Assembly: GCA_016718875.1 (NCBI GenBank)
Contig: JADKBL010000002.1
Coordinates: 186,001 to 250,000 of the forward strand
Reading direction: 5' to 3'
DNA: 64,000 bases
Source of the DNA: Bacteroidota bacterium
GTDB taxonomy: Bacteria > Bacteroidota > Bacteroidia > Bacteroidales > VadinHA17
Below are positions 56,501 to 64,000 of the stretch, in pieces. The notes below the pieces were generated by a model, which was given only the letters and a program-made list of their open reading frames with translations, was not told where the DNA came from and ran no database searches. Position numbers and translations under genes: made by a program. Position 1 is the stretch's first letter; each line of letters opens with the position of its first letter.

Positions 56501-56557
56501 CTTTTGTTTAGGGACTGTGATTTGTGTTCATAATCTCTGAATTAAGGGTTAGTAGTC

Positions 56558-57628
56558 TTATTTCTTAAGATAAATTGTTACTTTTTCTTTTTCGTAGGTC
56601 CCATCTGCCATTATTTTTCGCGGCGTGATTTTATATCTGATTGGCGAGGTCATTGATAACAGATTCATAACCTCATCAAGACTATCATCCACAAAAGTGC
56701 CTCTAAAAGAATACTTTTCCAGCTCTTTATCAGCAAGTTCAAATTTTACATTGTACCATCGTTCTATACGTCTTCCCACTTCAGCCATCAAATCACCGCG
56801 GAAAACCAGCTTTCCTTCTGTCCAGCTGTTAAACTTGGCAGGATCAGTTACGGATTTGCTAATAGTCCCATCGTGATAGACAAGTCTTTCTGAGGGGAAC
56901 ATTGTAACTCTGGAAGAGTTTGCATTATCAGAGAACTCAACTTTTCCCCTGGAAAGAACTACTTCGATATAATTTTCAGCAGGATAAGCACTTATATTGA
57001 AACTTGTCCCCAGAACTCTCAGATTAGAATTTCCTGCTTTAATCTCGAATGGATTAGCTGCATCATGTCTTACATCAAACCAGGCTTCACCTTCTAGTCC
57101 GACTTTCCTGTTTGATGAAAATGGAATTGAATATGTCAGTTTAGAACCGCTGTTAAGCATTCCTTTTGTACTATCCGGAAGAGTAAATGATACTCTTGAT
57201 CCGAACGGAGCAATTATTGTATTTGTTGATATTTCATTGATTATTACCTCATTGCTGATCTGACTTGTTACCGGAACTTCTTTTCTGATTTTATTATACC
57301 CTATAATGCCGGTTATTATCAGTGGTATAAGCAGAATTGCAGCAGCTCTGGCATATATATTGACAGCTTTGTAAACGAATCTGTTTCTCTTCTGATATTC
57401 ACTTTTACGGATAATATGATGAATGTGGTCCAGAATACTGTTAAGCTTTTCATTTTTTTCAGCAGAGACATTTTCTGTATTTTCCCATTCTTTTTCAAAA
57501 AATCTTTTTAATTCGGTTTCATGTTCTGAATCCACTAATAAAGATTCCACAATCTTATTTTCTTCACTGCTTGTAAGGCCGTTTAGATATTTTTCCAGTA
57601 ATTTCTGTTCGTCTTCTTTCAGTTTCAT
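56558..57628 (-). CDS. FecR-family anti-sigma factor (DUF4974)
   Basis: 356 residues: an N-terminal cytoplasmic sigma-binding part (LLEKYLNGLTSSEENKIVES), one membrane helix near 92-108 (AAILLIPLIITGIIGY), a periplasmic FecR domain (APFGSRVSFTLPDSTKGMLN, GEAWFDVRHD) and a C-terminal DUF4974 (FRGTFVDDSLDEVMNLLSMT), which binds the STN domain of SusC. It holds the adjacent sigma factor inactive until SusC is loaded. The gap to the sigma gene is 169 bp with no recognisable gene. Confidence 0.95.
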   Translation of the reverse strand: MKLKEDEQKLLEKYLNGLTSSEENKIVESLLVDSEHETELKRFFEKEWENTENVSAEKNEKLNSILDHIHHIIRKSEYQKRNRFVYKAVNIYARAAAILLIPLIITGIIGYNKIRKEVPVTSQISNEVIINEISTNTIIAPFGSRVSFTLPDSTKGMLNSGSKLTYSIPFSSNRKVGLEGEAWFDVRHDAANPFEIKAGNSNLRVLGTSFNISAYPAENYIEVVLSRGKVEFSDNANSSRVTMFPSERLVYHDGTISKSVTDPAKFNSWTEGKLVFRGDLMAEVGRRIERWYNVKFELADKELEKYSFRGTFVDDSLDEVMNLLSMTSPIRYKITPRKIMADGTYEKEKVTIYLKK

Positions 57629-57797
57629 GTTAATCTGACCCTTCTATATTATAATGCGTGTATAATAATTATATCCAGAAGTGGAATATATCTCATAAGG
57701 ATCATTACTCTTTTTTGAGTTTTAATTGTTTTTAAAATAGATGGAATTATAATATGCAGATATAAAGCGTATTGCAGAAGTAATTCAGAAATCGATA

Positions 57798-58382
57798 TTA
57801 GTAAAAAAATATCGAGAAAAGAATAAGAAGAGCAAAATCTTCGTTGAGAAGACGGAGACGAATGAATTTAAGGCTTTCCGAAATATAATTGTCAATAGTC
57901 CCGGGCGAAAGTCCCAGTTCTAATGCGATTTCTTTTGAACTCTTACCTTCTTCCCTGCTCTTAATGAAGATTGTTTTTTGTCTATCAGGAAGTTTGTTAA
58001 TTATTCTCTGAACGCGTTCAAGCAGAGATCTGTAATCAATTTGTTCAGATAAGTCTGATGTAGCAACCACATTTTCGTAAATTGTTTCATCAATGAATTT
58101 GATCATATAATTTCTTCTTCTGAAGAATTTGCAGATATCATTATATGCTATTGTATACAGATAGGATTTAAATGACAGGTCAGGATTCAGTATTTTATGG
58201 TTTTCCCATAATTTCATAAATACTGACTGTACAAGCTCCTCCGCTTCATCTTCTGATTTAAGCAATTTCAATCCGAATGCGTATAATTTTCCTGAATAAT
58301 GTTCATAGATTGCATCAAAGGCTGATACGTCTCCGGTTCGGAGTCTTGCCACCAAATCAATATCGTCATATATTTTTTCCAA
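57798..58382 (-). CDS. RNA polymerase ECF sigma factor (sigma-70 family)
   Basis: 194 residues. Region 2 spans about 10-80 (AFDAIYEHYSGKLYAFGLKL, EAEELVQSVFMKLWEN) and region 4 about 125-180 (INKLPDRQKTIFIKSREEGK, SSKEIALELGLSPGTIDNYI). The last residues, FALLILFSIFFY, are unusually hydrophobic. With FecR and an STN-type SusC it forms the trans-envelope switch of a Bacteroidota utilisation locus: substrate in SusC releases the sigma factor, which turns on susC and the genes after it. Confidence 0.95.
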   Translation of the reverse strand: MEKIYDDIDLVARLRTGDVSAFDAIYEHYSGKLYAFGLKLLKSEDEAEELVQSVFMKLWENHKILNPDLSFKSYLYTIAYNDICKFFRRRNYMIKFIDETIYENVVATSDLSEQIDYRSLLERVQRIINKLPDRQKTIFIKSREEGKSSKEIALELGLSPGTIDNYISESLKFIRLRLLNEDFALLILFSIFFY

Positions 58383-58449
58383 CGATCTGTTTGTATGTGG
58401 AGTTTACTTCTTAAAGATATTTTCTAAAATTGAAAATCCTATCAAAATA

Positions 58450-61276
58450 TTAAATTATTTTTTTGCTTGCCCTGTCAACTAAATAGACAATTGATTTATG
58501 TGATATTCCCGAATGAAGGCTAAGTCCGATTTCACAGGTTCTGCTTGTTGAATAACCATTCTTTACTCCATCAGGTATCTGCATTTTTAGATTGCGAAGA
58601 CCATGCTTATTTAGCTCAGGATAGGTGAATCCCCTGTCGCCTGCAAATCCGCAACAGTTTGTATCAGCTACAATTACTTCCCTTGCACATAATCGAGCCA
58701 GTTCGGATACCCTGCCATCAAGGCCCATCTTCTTCATACTGCAGACAGGAAATACGGTAACAGTTTCATTTACAGGTGTTATTGATAAATTAGGTGCTAA
58801 GTATTCAAGTATGAACTGAACAGGTTCATATAGATTTAACCCTGACTTCATATTCTCTTTCATTGTATAAAGACAGGGGCTCATGTCACATAGTACAGGG
58901 TATTGTCCATTATTGCTTGCTTTAAGCAGCTCAATTTCAAGTTCTTTTGATTTTTTCTCGCCAACCTTCGTGTATCCTTTGCTTGAGAAGGCCATGCCGC
59001 AGCATAGACTATTCATGTTTTCCGGATATATAACTTCAAATCCGCCCTTTTCGATAAGATGAACCATTGTTTCAGAAAGCTGCTTCTCATTATTGTATTC
59101 CCGCGATACACCCATCGCCCTGTTTATGCATGAGGGGAAGTAAACTACTTTTTTATTTTTTTCAGGCGAAGAAGAAGTGATTGCTTTTATTTTTTTTGAG
59201 CCCTCAGGCATATATTCATTCCATGAGGGGATAGATTCAAATGAGATCTTTCGGATACCTCCTGAAATCGTTTTCATTACAGTTGTACCAAGTATACTAT
59301 GGAAAAAGGCGACAGTACTCAGTGTTGTTCTCATTACTGCTGTAACACTATTCATGTTGTCTGCAATCCACATGGCAGTTCGTTGATTGTTCCCTATCTT
59401 TTCTGTTCTCAGGCTCTTAATCAGTTTTCCTGTATCGATTTTTACCGGGCAGCTTACTGCACATAAACTGTCAGTTGCACATGTTTCATTTCCTGAATAT
59501 GAGTATGATTTCAACAGAGATGCTGCCATATGCGGCTCTTTCCCTGAAGAGATAAGTGAAGTTATCTCCCTGTATACTGTAATACGCTGTCTGGGGGAAA
59601 GGGTCATTTCAGCCGAAACACAGGTTGGCTCACAGAAGCCGCACTCGGTGCATTTATCAATTATTTCACTGGCTGCAGGAAGCGGTTTTAGATCTTTCAG
59701 ATGGACATCTTTATCCTCATTCAGGATCACACCGGGGTTAAGTATTCCATCGGGATCAAAGATTTTTTTAATCTCCTTCATCAACTGATAGGCCTTTTCT
59801 CCCCATTCCAGTTCAACGAAAGGAGCCATATTTCGTCCTGTCCCATGCTCGGCTTTAAGCGACCCGTCATATTTCTTTACTACCAGGTCAGAAACTTCAG
59901 CAAGCATTTTTCCGTACCTCTCCACCTCTGCCTGCGAACTGAAATCCTGTGTAAAAACAAAATGCAGATTTCCTTCAAGGGCATGTCCGAAAATTACAGC
60001 TTCATTATAATTGTATTTCCCAAGTATCTGCTGCAGATCGATAGTTGCTTCAGCAAGCCTTTCAACCGGAAAGGCAACGTCTTCAATTATCACTGTTGTA
60101 CCGGTTTTACGCATGGCTCCAACAGAGGGGAAGAGCCCTTTACGAATTTTCCACAGAAGTTCATATTCGGCTGGAATGTCAGTAAATTCAACTCCAAAAA
60201 GAGTCGGAATTGAAATAATACTGCCACTTATCAGCTCAATTTTGTTTTTCAGACTTAGTTTATTTTCAGCTGCAGTTTCAATAAGCAGAGCTGAGGATGT
60301 TCCATCAAGGGTCTTGAGGTAGCCCGGAACGCCAGTCTCATTTTCAACCGATCTTAAACCTGCTCTGTCAATCAGTTCCACTGCCTGTACCGGTGTTGAT
60401 TTAAGAAGTGATACTGCTTTACATGCATTTACGATATCTGGAAAAATTATAAGTGCACTTGCTCTGGCAGGAAGCTCATCAACTGTCTTATATGTTATCT
60501 CTGAAATAAATCCAAGTGTCCCTTCCGAACCGATGAGCAGATGCTCAATAATGTCAAAGGGATCCGAAAAATCAACCAGGGCATTCAGGCTGTACCCGGT
60601 TGTGTTTTTCATCTTGTACTTCTTCCTTATACGTTCAGCCAGTGGCAGATCTTCTTTGGCCTTTCCTGCAAGCTGTTCAATTTCAGACAGTAATGGTAAA
60701 TGACTTTTCCTGAAGCTCTCTCTCGATTCTTGATCTTTTGTTTCCAGTACAGTACCGTCAGCCAAAATAATTCTCATCCCGGCAACTGTCTTATATGAGT
60801 TTTCAGCTGTACCGCAGCACATCCCGCTGGCATTGTTTGCCGCAATTCCGCCTATCATGGCAGCATTTATGTACGCAGGATCGGGACCTATCTTTCTCCT
60901 GCCATGGGGCAAGGATTTTATTTACCCTGCCGCCAATAAGACCAGGCTGAAGCTTTATATATTTCCCATTTTCCTCTATGCTGAATTTTCTCCAGTTACT
61001 ACCAGCAATCAGAAGAACAGAATCAGTTACAGCCTGACCTGAAAGACTTGTCCCTGCTGCTCTGAAAGTTACTGGTATTCTGAGTTTACAGCATTCTTTA
61101 AGAACCATCGAAACTTCTTCTTCATTGTTTGCCCTGATAACCATTTTCGGTATCAGTCTGTAAAAACTGGCATCAGTTCCGTAGGCTAAGGTATAGAGTG
61201 GATCGTGGCAGATCCTTTTTCTGTCAAATTTTTTTACAAGGATGTCATAAAGCAGTTTATATTTTCCGTTGAGCAT
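58450..61276 (-). pseudogene. FAD-linked oxidase fused to Fe-S CCG-domain subunit (GlcD/GlcF type), frameshifted as read
   Basis: About 942 residues once the frames are joined. The first piece (61276 down to about 60905) has the FAD/PCMH domain, AAGTSLSGQAVTDSVLL and GGRVNKILAP. The second runs HGRRKIGPDPAYINAAMIG to the stop at 58450, with HGTGRNMAPFVELEWG, a 4Fe-4S pair (CTECGFCEPTCVSAEM and CATDSLCAVSCPVK) and CCG motifs (SLCCGMAFSSKGYT, NCCGFAGDRGFTY). The frame changes at the C4/G4 run 60906-60909. Family members oxidise D-lactate, glycolate or other 2-hydroxy acids. Start at 61276 rather than 61330 agrees with the promoter. Substrate not assigned. Confidence 0.88.
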
Positions 61277-61299
61277 TTTGCTTTTCAGTATTTGAGCTC

Positions 61300-61331
61300 T
61301 AAAAATACAGATATAAGTGTGTTTATACAAA
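61300..61331 (-). promoter_or_regulatory. Candidate promoter of the FAD/Fe-S oxidase gene
   Basis: On the minus strand, TTTG at 61331-61328 is followed after 20 bases by TATTTTTA at 61307-61300, one mismatch from TAnnTTTG. The start codon at 61276 leaves a leader of about 17 bases. Confidence 0.45.
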
Positions 61332-61368
61332 AAAAAGAGGATGTTAAGTTATACTTAAGGTAATTGTC

Positions 61369-61376
61369 TAATTTTG
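61369..61376 (+). promoter_or_regulatory. Bacteroidota -7 box for the DUF5063-exonuclease-rlmI run
   Basis: TAATTTTG is an exact TAnnTTTG match, 22 bp before the DUF5063 ATG. It is back to back with the oxidase promoter in the 122-bp divergent gap. No convincing -33 element. Confidence 0.5.
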
Positions 61377-61398
61377 TACCTTATTTTATAAAAGAGAA

Positions 61399-62019
61399 AT
61401 GGAAAATAGTTCAGAACCGGTTTATTCCAGGAATGTTATTGAGTTTGTTGCTGTTGCGAATGAGTTCTGCAAATATGCTGAGCATGCCGGTGAGCTTAAA
61501 GGTGATGAGATGCTTAAGATACTTCAGAGAATCCTTCCTCTGATGTACCTGAAAGCATCGCTCTTGCCTCAGCTTGAACCATTCTTTGAAGATGGGAATG
61601 AAAAGTTTATTACTGAAAATGACTGGGTGAGAGTACATGATAATCTGAGGGAGAAATTTGGTACTGCGGATGACTACAGAGAAGTATTTGATGATAAAGC
61701 TAAGGAGACCGAGGAAGGTATAGTATCATCCATTTCTGAAAATATGGCAGATATGTATCAGGATATCAAGGATTTTCTGCTTCTCTACCAGACAGGTACT
61801 ACTGAACTTATGAATGATGCAATATGGGAGTGCCGCCTCAACTTTGAGAATTTCTGGGGGCAAAAGCTTGTAAATTCAATGAGGGCGATACATAGTTTTA
61901 TCTACTCAGGGGAGGAGATTGGTAAAATTGAAGAGGATGATATAAGTGATGATGAGAGAAATACTTCAGATTGGTTCATAAGCAGGCGTCAAAAGGATTT
62001 CAGAAACAATGGAAAATAA
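61399..62019 (+). CDS. DUF5063 family protein
   Basis: 206 residues, acidic and mostly helical (VIEFVAVANEFCKYAEHAGE, ADMYQDIKDFLLLYQTGTTE), with no signal peptide or membrane segment, matching the cytoplasmic DUF5063 family of Bacteroidota. Function unknown. It overlaps the next gene, a 3'-5' exonuclease, by 11 bp. This pairing suggests a role linked to RNA processing (inference). Confidence 0.82.
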   Translation: MENSSEPVYSRNVIEFVAVANEFCKYAEHAGELKGDEMLKILQRILPLMYLKASLLPQLEPFFEDGNEKFITENDWVRVHDNLREKFGTADDYREVFDDKAKETEEGIVSSISENMADMYQDIKDFLLLYQTGTTELMNDAIWECRLNFENFWGQKLVNSMRAIHSFIYSGEEIGKIEEDDISDDERNTSDWFISRRQKDFRNNGK

Positions 62020-62677
62020 TTTATACAGTCCTAATATAACTGCAGAAGAGATTGCCGCTCACGAGCTATCCTGGTTCAAAGGTGAGATTGTCCTCGTTGA
62101 TGACTTAAAGGCTTTCAGATCGGTACTGCCAAGACTTCAGGGCAAGGATCTGCTTGGTTTTGATACTGAAACCCGTCCAACATTCAGAAAGGGCAAAAGG
62201 AATAAGGTCTCTCTGATACAGCTTGCAACAGACGATCTTGCCGTACTATTCAGAATTAACAGGATTGGCCTTCCGGAGGAGCTGATAGATCTGTTATCTG
62301 AGGCATCAGTTATCAAGGCAGGTGTTGCAATACATGATGATATCCGATTTCTGAAAGGTGTTAAGAAATTTTCACCTGAAGGATTTATTGATCTTCAAGC
62401 ATTTGTAAAGGATTATGGGATTGAAAGTTCAGGACTAAAAAAACTGACAGCTATTGTATTGGGATTCAGGATATCCAAGCGGCAGCAGGTTACCGACTGG
62501 GAAGCAGAACAGCTTTCTGAAGCCCAGCAGATATATGCTGCTACTGATGCCTGGGTTTGTCACCAGATATACAGGAAGCTGACTGATAGTCGCTTGACCC
62601 CCAAACCCCCCAGGGGGGCTTTAAGTCCCCTTGGGGGATTTAGGGGTAAAATGATTAGGATTACATATATTAATTAG
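62009..62677 (+). CDS. 3'-5' exonuclease, RNase D-like (DEDDy), with repeat-derived C-terminal tail
   Basis: 222 residues. DEDDy motifs: LLGFDTETRP (motif I, D-x-E), AGVAIHDDIRFL (motif II) and YAATDAWVCHQIY (motif III, with the usual Tyr position in the preceding helix). It degrades RNA or DNA 3' ends in the cytoplasm. About the last 27 residues (LTPKPPRGALSPLGGFRG onward) are encoded by a palindromic repeat that entered the 3' end, and they replace the native C terminus. The catalytic domain is complete without them. Confidence 0.88.
   Translation: MENNLYSPNITAEEIAAHELSWFKGEIVLVDDLKAFRSVLPRLQGKDLLGFDTETRPTFRKGKRNKVSLIQLATDDLAVLFRINRIGLPEELIDLLSEASVIKAGVAIHDDIRFLKGVKKFSPEGFIDLQAFVKDYGIESSGLKKLTAIVLGFRISKRQQVTDWEAEQLSEAQQIYAATDAWVCHQIYRKLTDSRLTPKPPRGALSPLGGFRGKMIRITYIN
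62594..62647 (+). repeat. Palindromic G/C-run dispersed repeat, copy 1 (full length)
   Basis: TTGACCCCCAAACCCCCC followed by AGGGGGGCTTTAA and GTCCCCTTGGGGGATTTAGGGGT. The outer arms ACCCCCAAA and ATTTAGGGGT are imperfect complements, and two inner arms pair too, so the whole folds into a long hairpin. It lies inside the exonuclease reading frame. Confidence 0.8.
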
Positions 62678-62690
62678 TGAGAATAAGATT

Positions 62691-63872
62691 GTGGAAAGAA
62701 TAAAGATTGTACTTAAGTCGGGGAAAGAACAGTCAGTGAAGAGGTTCCATCCGTGGTTGTTCTCGGGAGCAATAAAGAAGATGTACGGGAATCCTGCTGA
62801 GGGTGACCTTGTGGATGTTTTTGACAATAAAGACACTTTTCTGGCGGTCGGTCATTATCAGCCAAGTTCAATTGCAGTCAGGATATTGTCTTTTGAACAG
62901 GTTGAACCTGATATCAGTTTTTTCAGGGAAAGGATAAAGAAAGCTATAAGTTACAGGAAAGCTATTGGCATAATCGGGCATCCAGGTATAAATGTTTACA
63001 GGCTCATTCATGGTGAAGGTGATGGTCTTCCCGGATTGATAATAGATTTTTACAATGGCATTGCAGTGATGCAGATGCATTCACTTGGTTTTTACAGGAT
63101 TCGGAAAGAAATTGCATCAGTTTTGGTTGAATTACTTGGCGATCAGTTAGTTGCAGTATATGACAAAAGTGAAGGTACCATACCGCATATGTCAGGCGTT
63201 CAGGCTGTAAACGGGTATATATATGGTAATTCCGATCCTGTTATAGTTACGGAGAATGGATACAAATTCAGGATTGACTGGACAACTGGTCAGAAAACAG
63301 GATTCTTTATTGATCAGCGGGATAACAGAAGGTTGCTTGGTGAATTTACGGACGGAAGGACTGTCCTTAACATGTTTGGATATACAGGAGGCTTCTCGGT
63401 ATATGCAATGAAAAACGCAACAGCAGTTCATACAGTTGACAGCTCTTTTTCAGCAATTGAACTGGCAAATGAGAATATCAGGCTTAATTTTGGGGATGAC
63501 AAAAGGCATGAGGCTTTCCAGGTTGATGCTTTTGAATATATGAACGATATAAAAGATAAATATGATTTGATAATTCTCGATCCGCCTGCTTTTGCAAAGC
63601 ATAATAATGTACTTGCCAATGCACTTCAGGGATATAAGAGGTTGAATATTAAGGCTATTGAGCAAATAAAACCAGGAGGAATCATTTTCACTTTTTCATG
63701 TTCACAGGTGGTAACGAAGGAGAATTTCAGAAAATCTGTATTTGCGGCAGCGGCCAACACCGGACGAAGTGTAAGAATATTGTATCAGATGACTCAGCCT
63801 CCTGATCATCCTGTTAATATTTATCATCCTGAAAGCGAATACCTGAAGGGACTGGTTATTTATGTTGAATAA
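62691..63872 (+). CDS. Class I SAM-dependent rRNA (cytosine) methyltransferase, RlmI family
   Basis: 393 residues, starting at GTG 62691 (no in-frame ATG upstream fits). The N-terminal PUA-like domain has RFHPWLFSGAIKKM. The EEHEE region is followed by a Rossmann domain with LNMFGYTGGFSVYA (motif I), LIILDPPAFAKHNN (motif IV) and FTFSCSQVV (catalytic-type Cys). RlmI methylates C1962 of 23S rNA in E. coli; the exact target here is inferred from the family. It lies 14 bp after the exonuclease. Confidence 0.9.
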   Translation: MERIKIVLKSGKEQSVKRFHPWLFSGAIKKMYGNPAEGDLVDVFDNKDTFLAVGHYQPSSIAVRILSFEQVEPDISFFRERIKKAISYRKAIGIIGHPGINVYRLIHGEGDGLPGLIIDFYNGIAVMQMHSLGFYRIRKEIASVLVELLGDQLVAVYDKSEGTIPHMSGVQAVNGYIYGNSDPVIVTENGYKFRIDWTTGQKTGFFIDQRDNRRLLGEFTDGRTVLNMFGYTGGFSVYAMKNATAVHTVDSSFSAIELANENIRLNFGDDKRHEAFQVDAFEYMNDIKDKYDLIILDPPAFAKHNNVLANALQGYKRLNIKAIEQIKPGGIIFTFSCSQVVTKENFRKSVFAAAANTGRSVRILYQMTQPPDHPVNIYHPESEYLKGLVIYVE

Positions 63873-63880
63873 TTTGAAAA

Positions 63881-63910
63881 TTGACCCCCAAACCCCCCAA
63901 GGGGGGCTTA
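63881..63910 (+). repeat. Palindromic G/C-run dispersed repeat, copy 2 (half length)
   Basis: TTGACCCCCAAACCCCCCAA then GGGGGGCTTAA, the left half of the repeat at 62594 with one base added. It lies 9 bp after the rlmI stop and could also act as a 3' hairpin. Confidence 0.78.
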
Positions 63911-63929
63911 AAAATTGAATATACAAACA

Positions 63930-64000
63930 ATGAGTATTGATAAAAATATTTCAATTATAGCTAAAAAGCTTGTCCTTCACGACTGGCAGGTTGAGAACAC
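63930..64000 (+). CDS. Probable Tex-like RNA-binding transcription accessory protein (5' end, cut by the window)
   Basis: The ATG at 63930 opens MSIDKNISIIAKKLVLHDWQ and then VENT at the window edge (23 residues). The pattern of ISII.K.L....WQVENT resembles the start of Tex proteins, whose next residues usually continue as a helical arm. Only this fragment can be seen, so the call is tentative. Confidence 0.55.
   Translation, partial: MSIDKNISIIAKKLVLHDWQVEN

Noticed and set aside
62594..63910. CRISPR-like repeat pair
   Set aside because: Only two copies, over 1.2 kb apart with genes between them and unequal lengths; they are dispersed palindromes, not an array.

Overview
The window looks like a chromosomal stretch of a Bacteroidota bacterium, probably an anaerobic member of Bacteroidales/Marinilabiliales. 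Supporting features are a SusC/SusD pair with ECF sigma factor and FecR anti-sigma, an rseC-rnfBCDGEA operon, Bacteroidota-specific small families (DUF2795, DUF5063, OstA-like protein), TAnnTTTG-type -7 promoter boxes and moderately AT-rich DNA. No tRNA, rRNA, CRISPR array, insertion sequence or phage gene was seen, and no stretch over 300 bases lacks a gene.

Layout. 1-3.4 kb: 5' part of a tamB-like gene, divergent from tsaD, then a SiaC-like (DUF1987) gene. 3.4-7.0 kb, minus strand: a metallophosphoesterase, a membrane J-domain protein, an exported sugar isomerase/epimerase-like protein and a Reg_prop beta-propeller protein. 7.2-22.9 kb: two convergent operons built from repeated gene families: four secreted amidohydrolases/deacetylases, three SelA-like PLP enzymes and two RidA proteins, plus two tandem DUF362 proteins and one CocE-type acylase. 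Nearly all carry Tat-like (twin-arginine) or Sec leaders. This is the most unusual region: it reads as an extracytoplasmic deacylation plus PLP-dependent deamination pathway with its own RidA imine hydrolases.

23.1-28.5 kb: the Rnf electron-transport operon (minus). 28.6-33.3 kb: recG, an O-methyltransferase, a MacB/LolD-type ABC ATPase, a PduO-type cobalamin adenosyltransferase and a DUF2795 protein. 33.3-40.6 kb, minus: guaB, two SurA/PpiC-type peptidyl-prolyl isomerases, a lipoprotein and an OstA-like protein, tightly packed and presumably serving outer-membrane biogenesis. 40.7-42.6 kb: recQ. 42.6-58.4 kb, minus: a complete polysaccharide/glycoconjugate utilisation locus with sigma factor, FecR, SusC, SusD, a DUF6259 glycosidase-like lipoprotein, a PIG-L deacetylase, a sialidase-like gene full of indels, a FAD oxidoreductase and a metallophosphoesterase. 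58.4-61.3 kb: a GlcD/GlcF-type FAD and Fe-S oxidase. 61.4-64 kb: DUF5063, a 3'-5' exonuclease, RlmI-like methyltransferase and the start of a probable tex gene, with two copies of a G/C-run palindromic repeat.

Sequence quality: at least six otherwise well-conserved genes carry one small indel, mostly in short homopolymers (SiaC, two amidohydrolases, rnfA, the FAD oxidoreductase, the GlcD/GlcF oxidase), and a seventh, the sialidase, carries about seven. The even spread, and the hit on rnfA, suggest base-calling or assembly error rather than gene decay for most of them. The sialidase 3' end may be a genuinely decayed or a very poor-quality patch.
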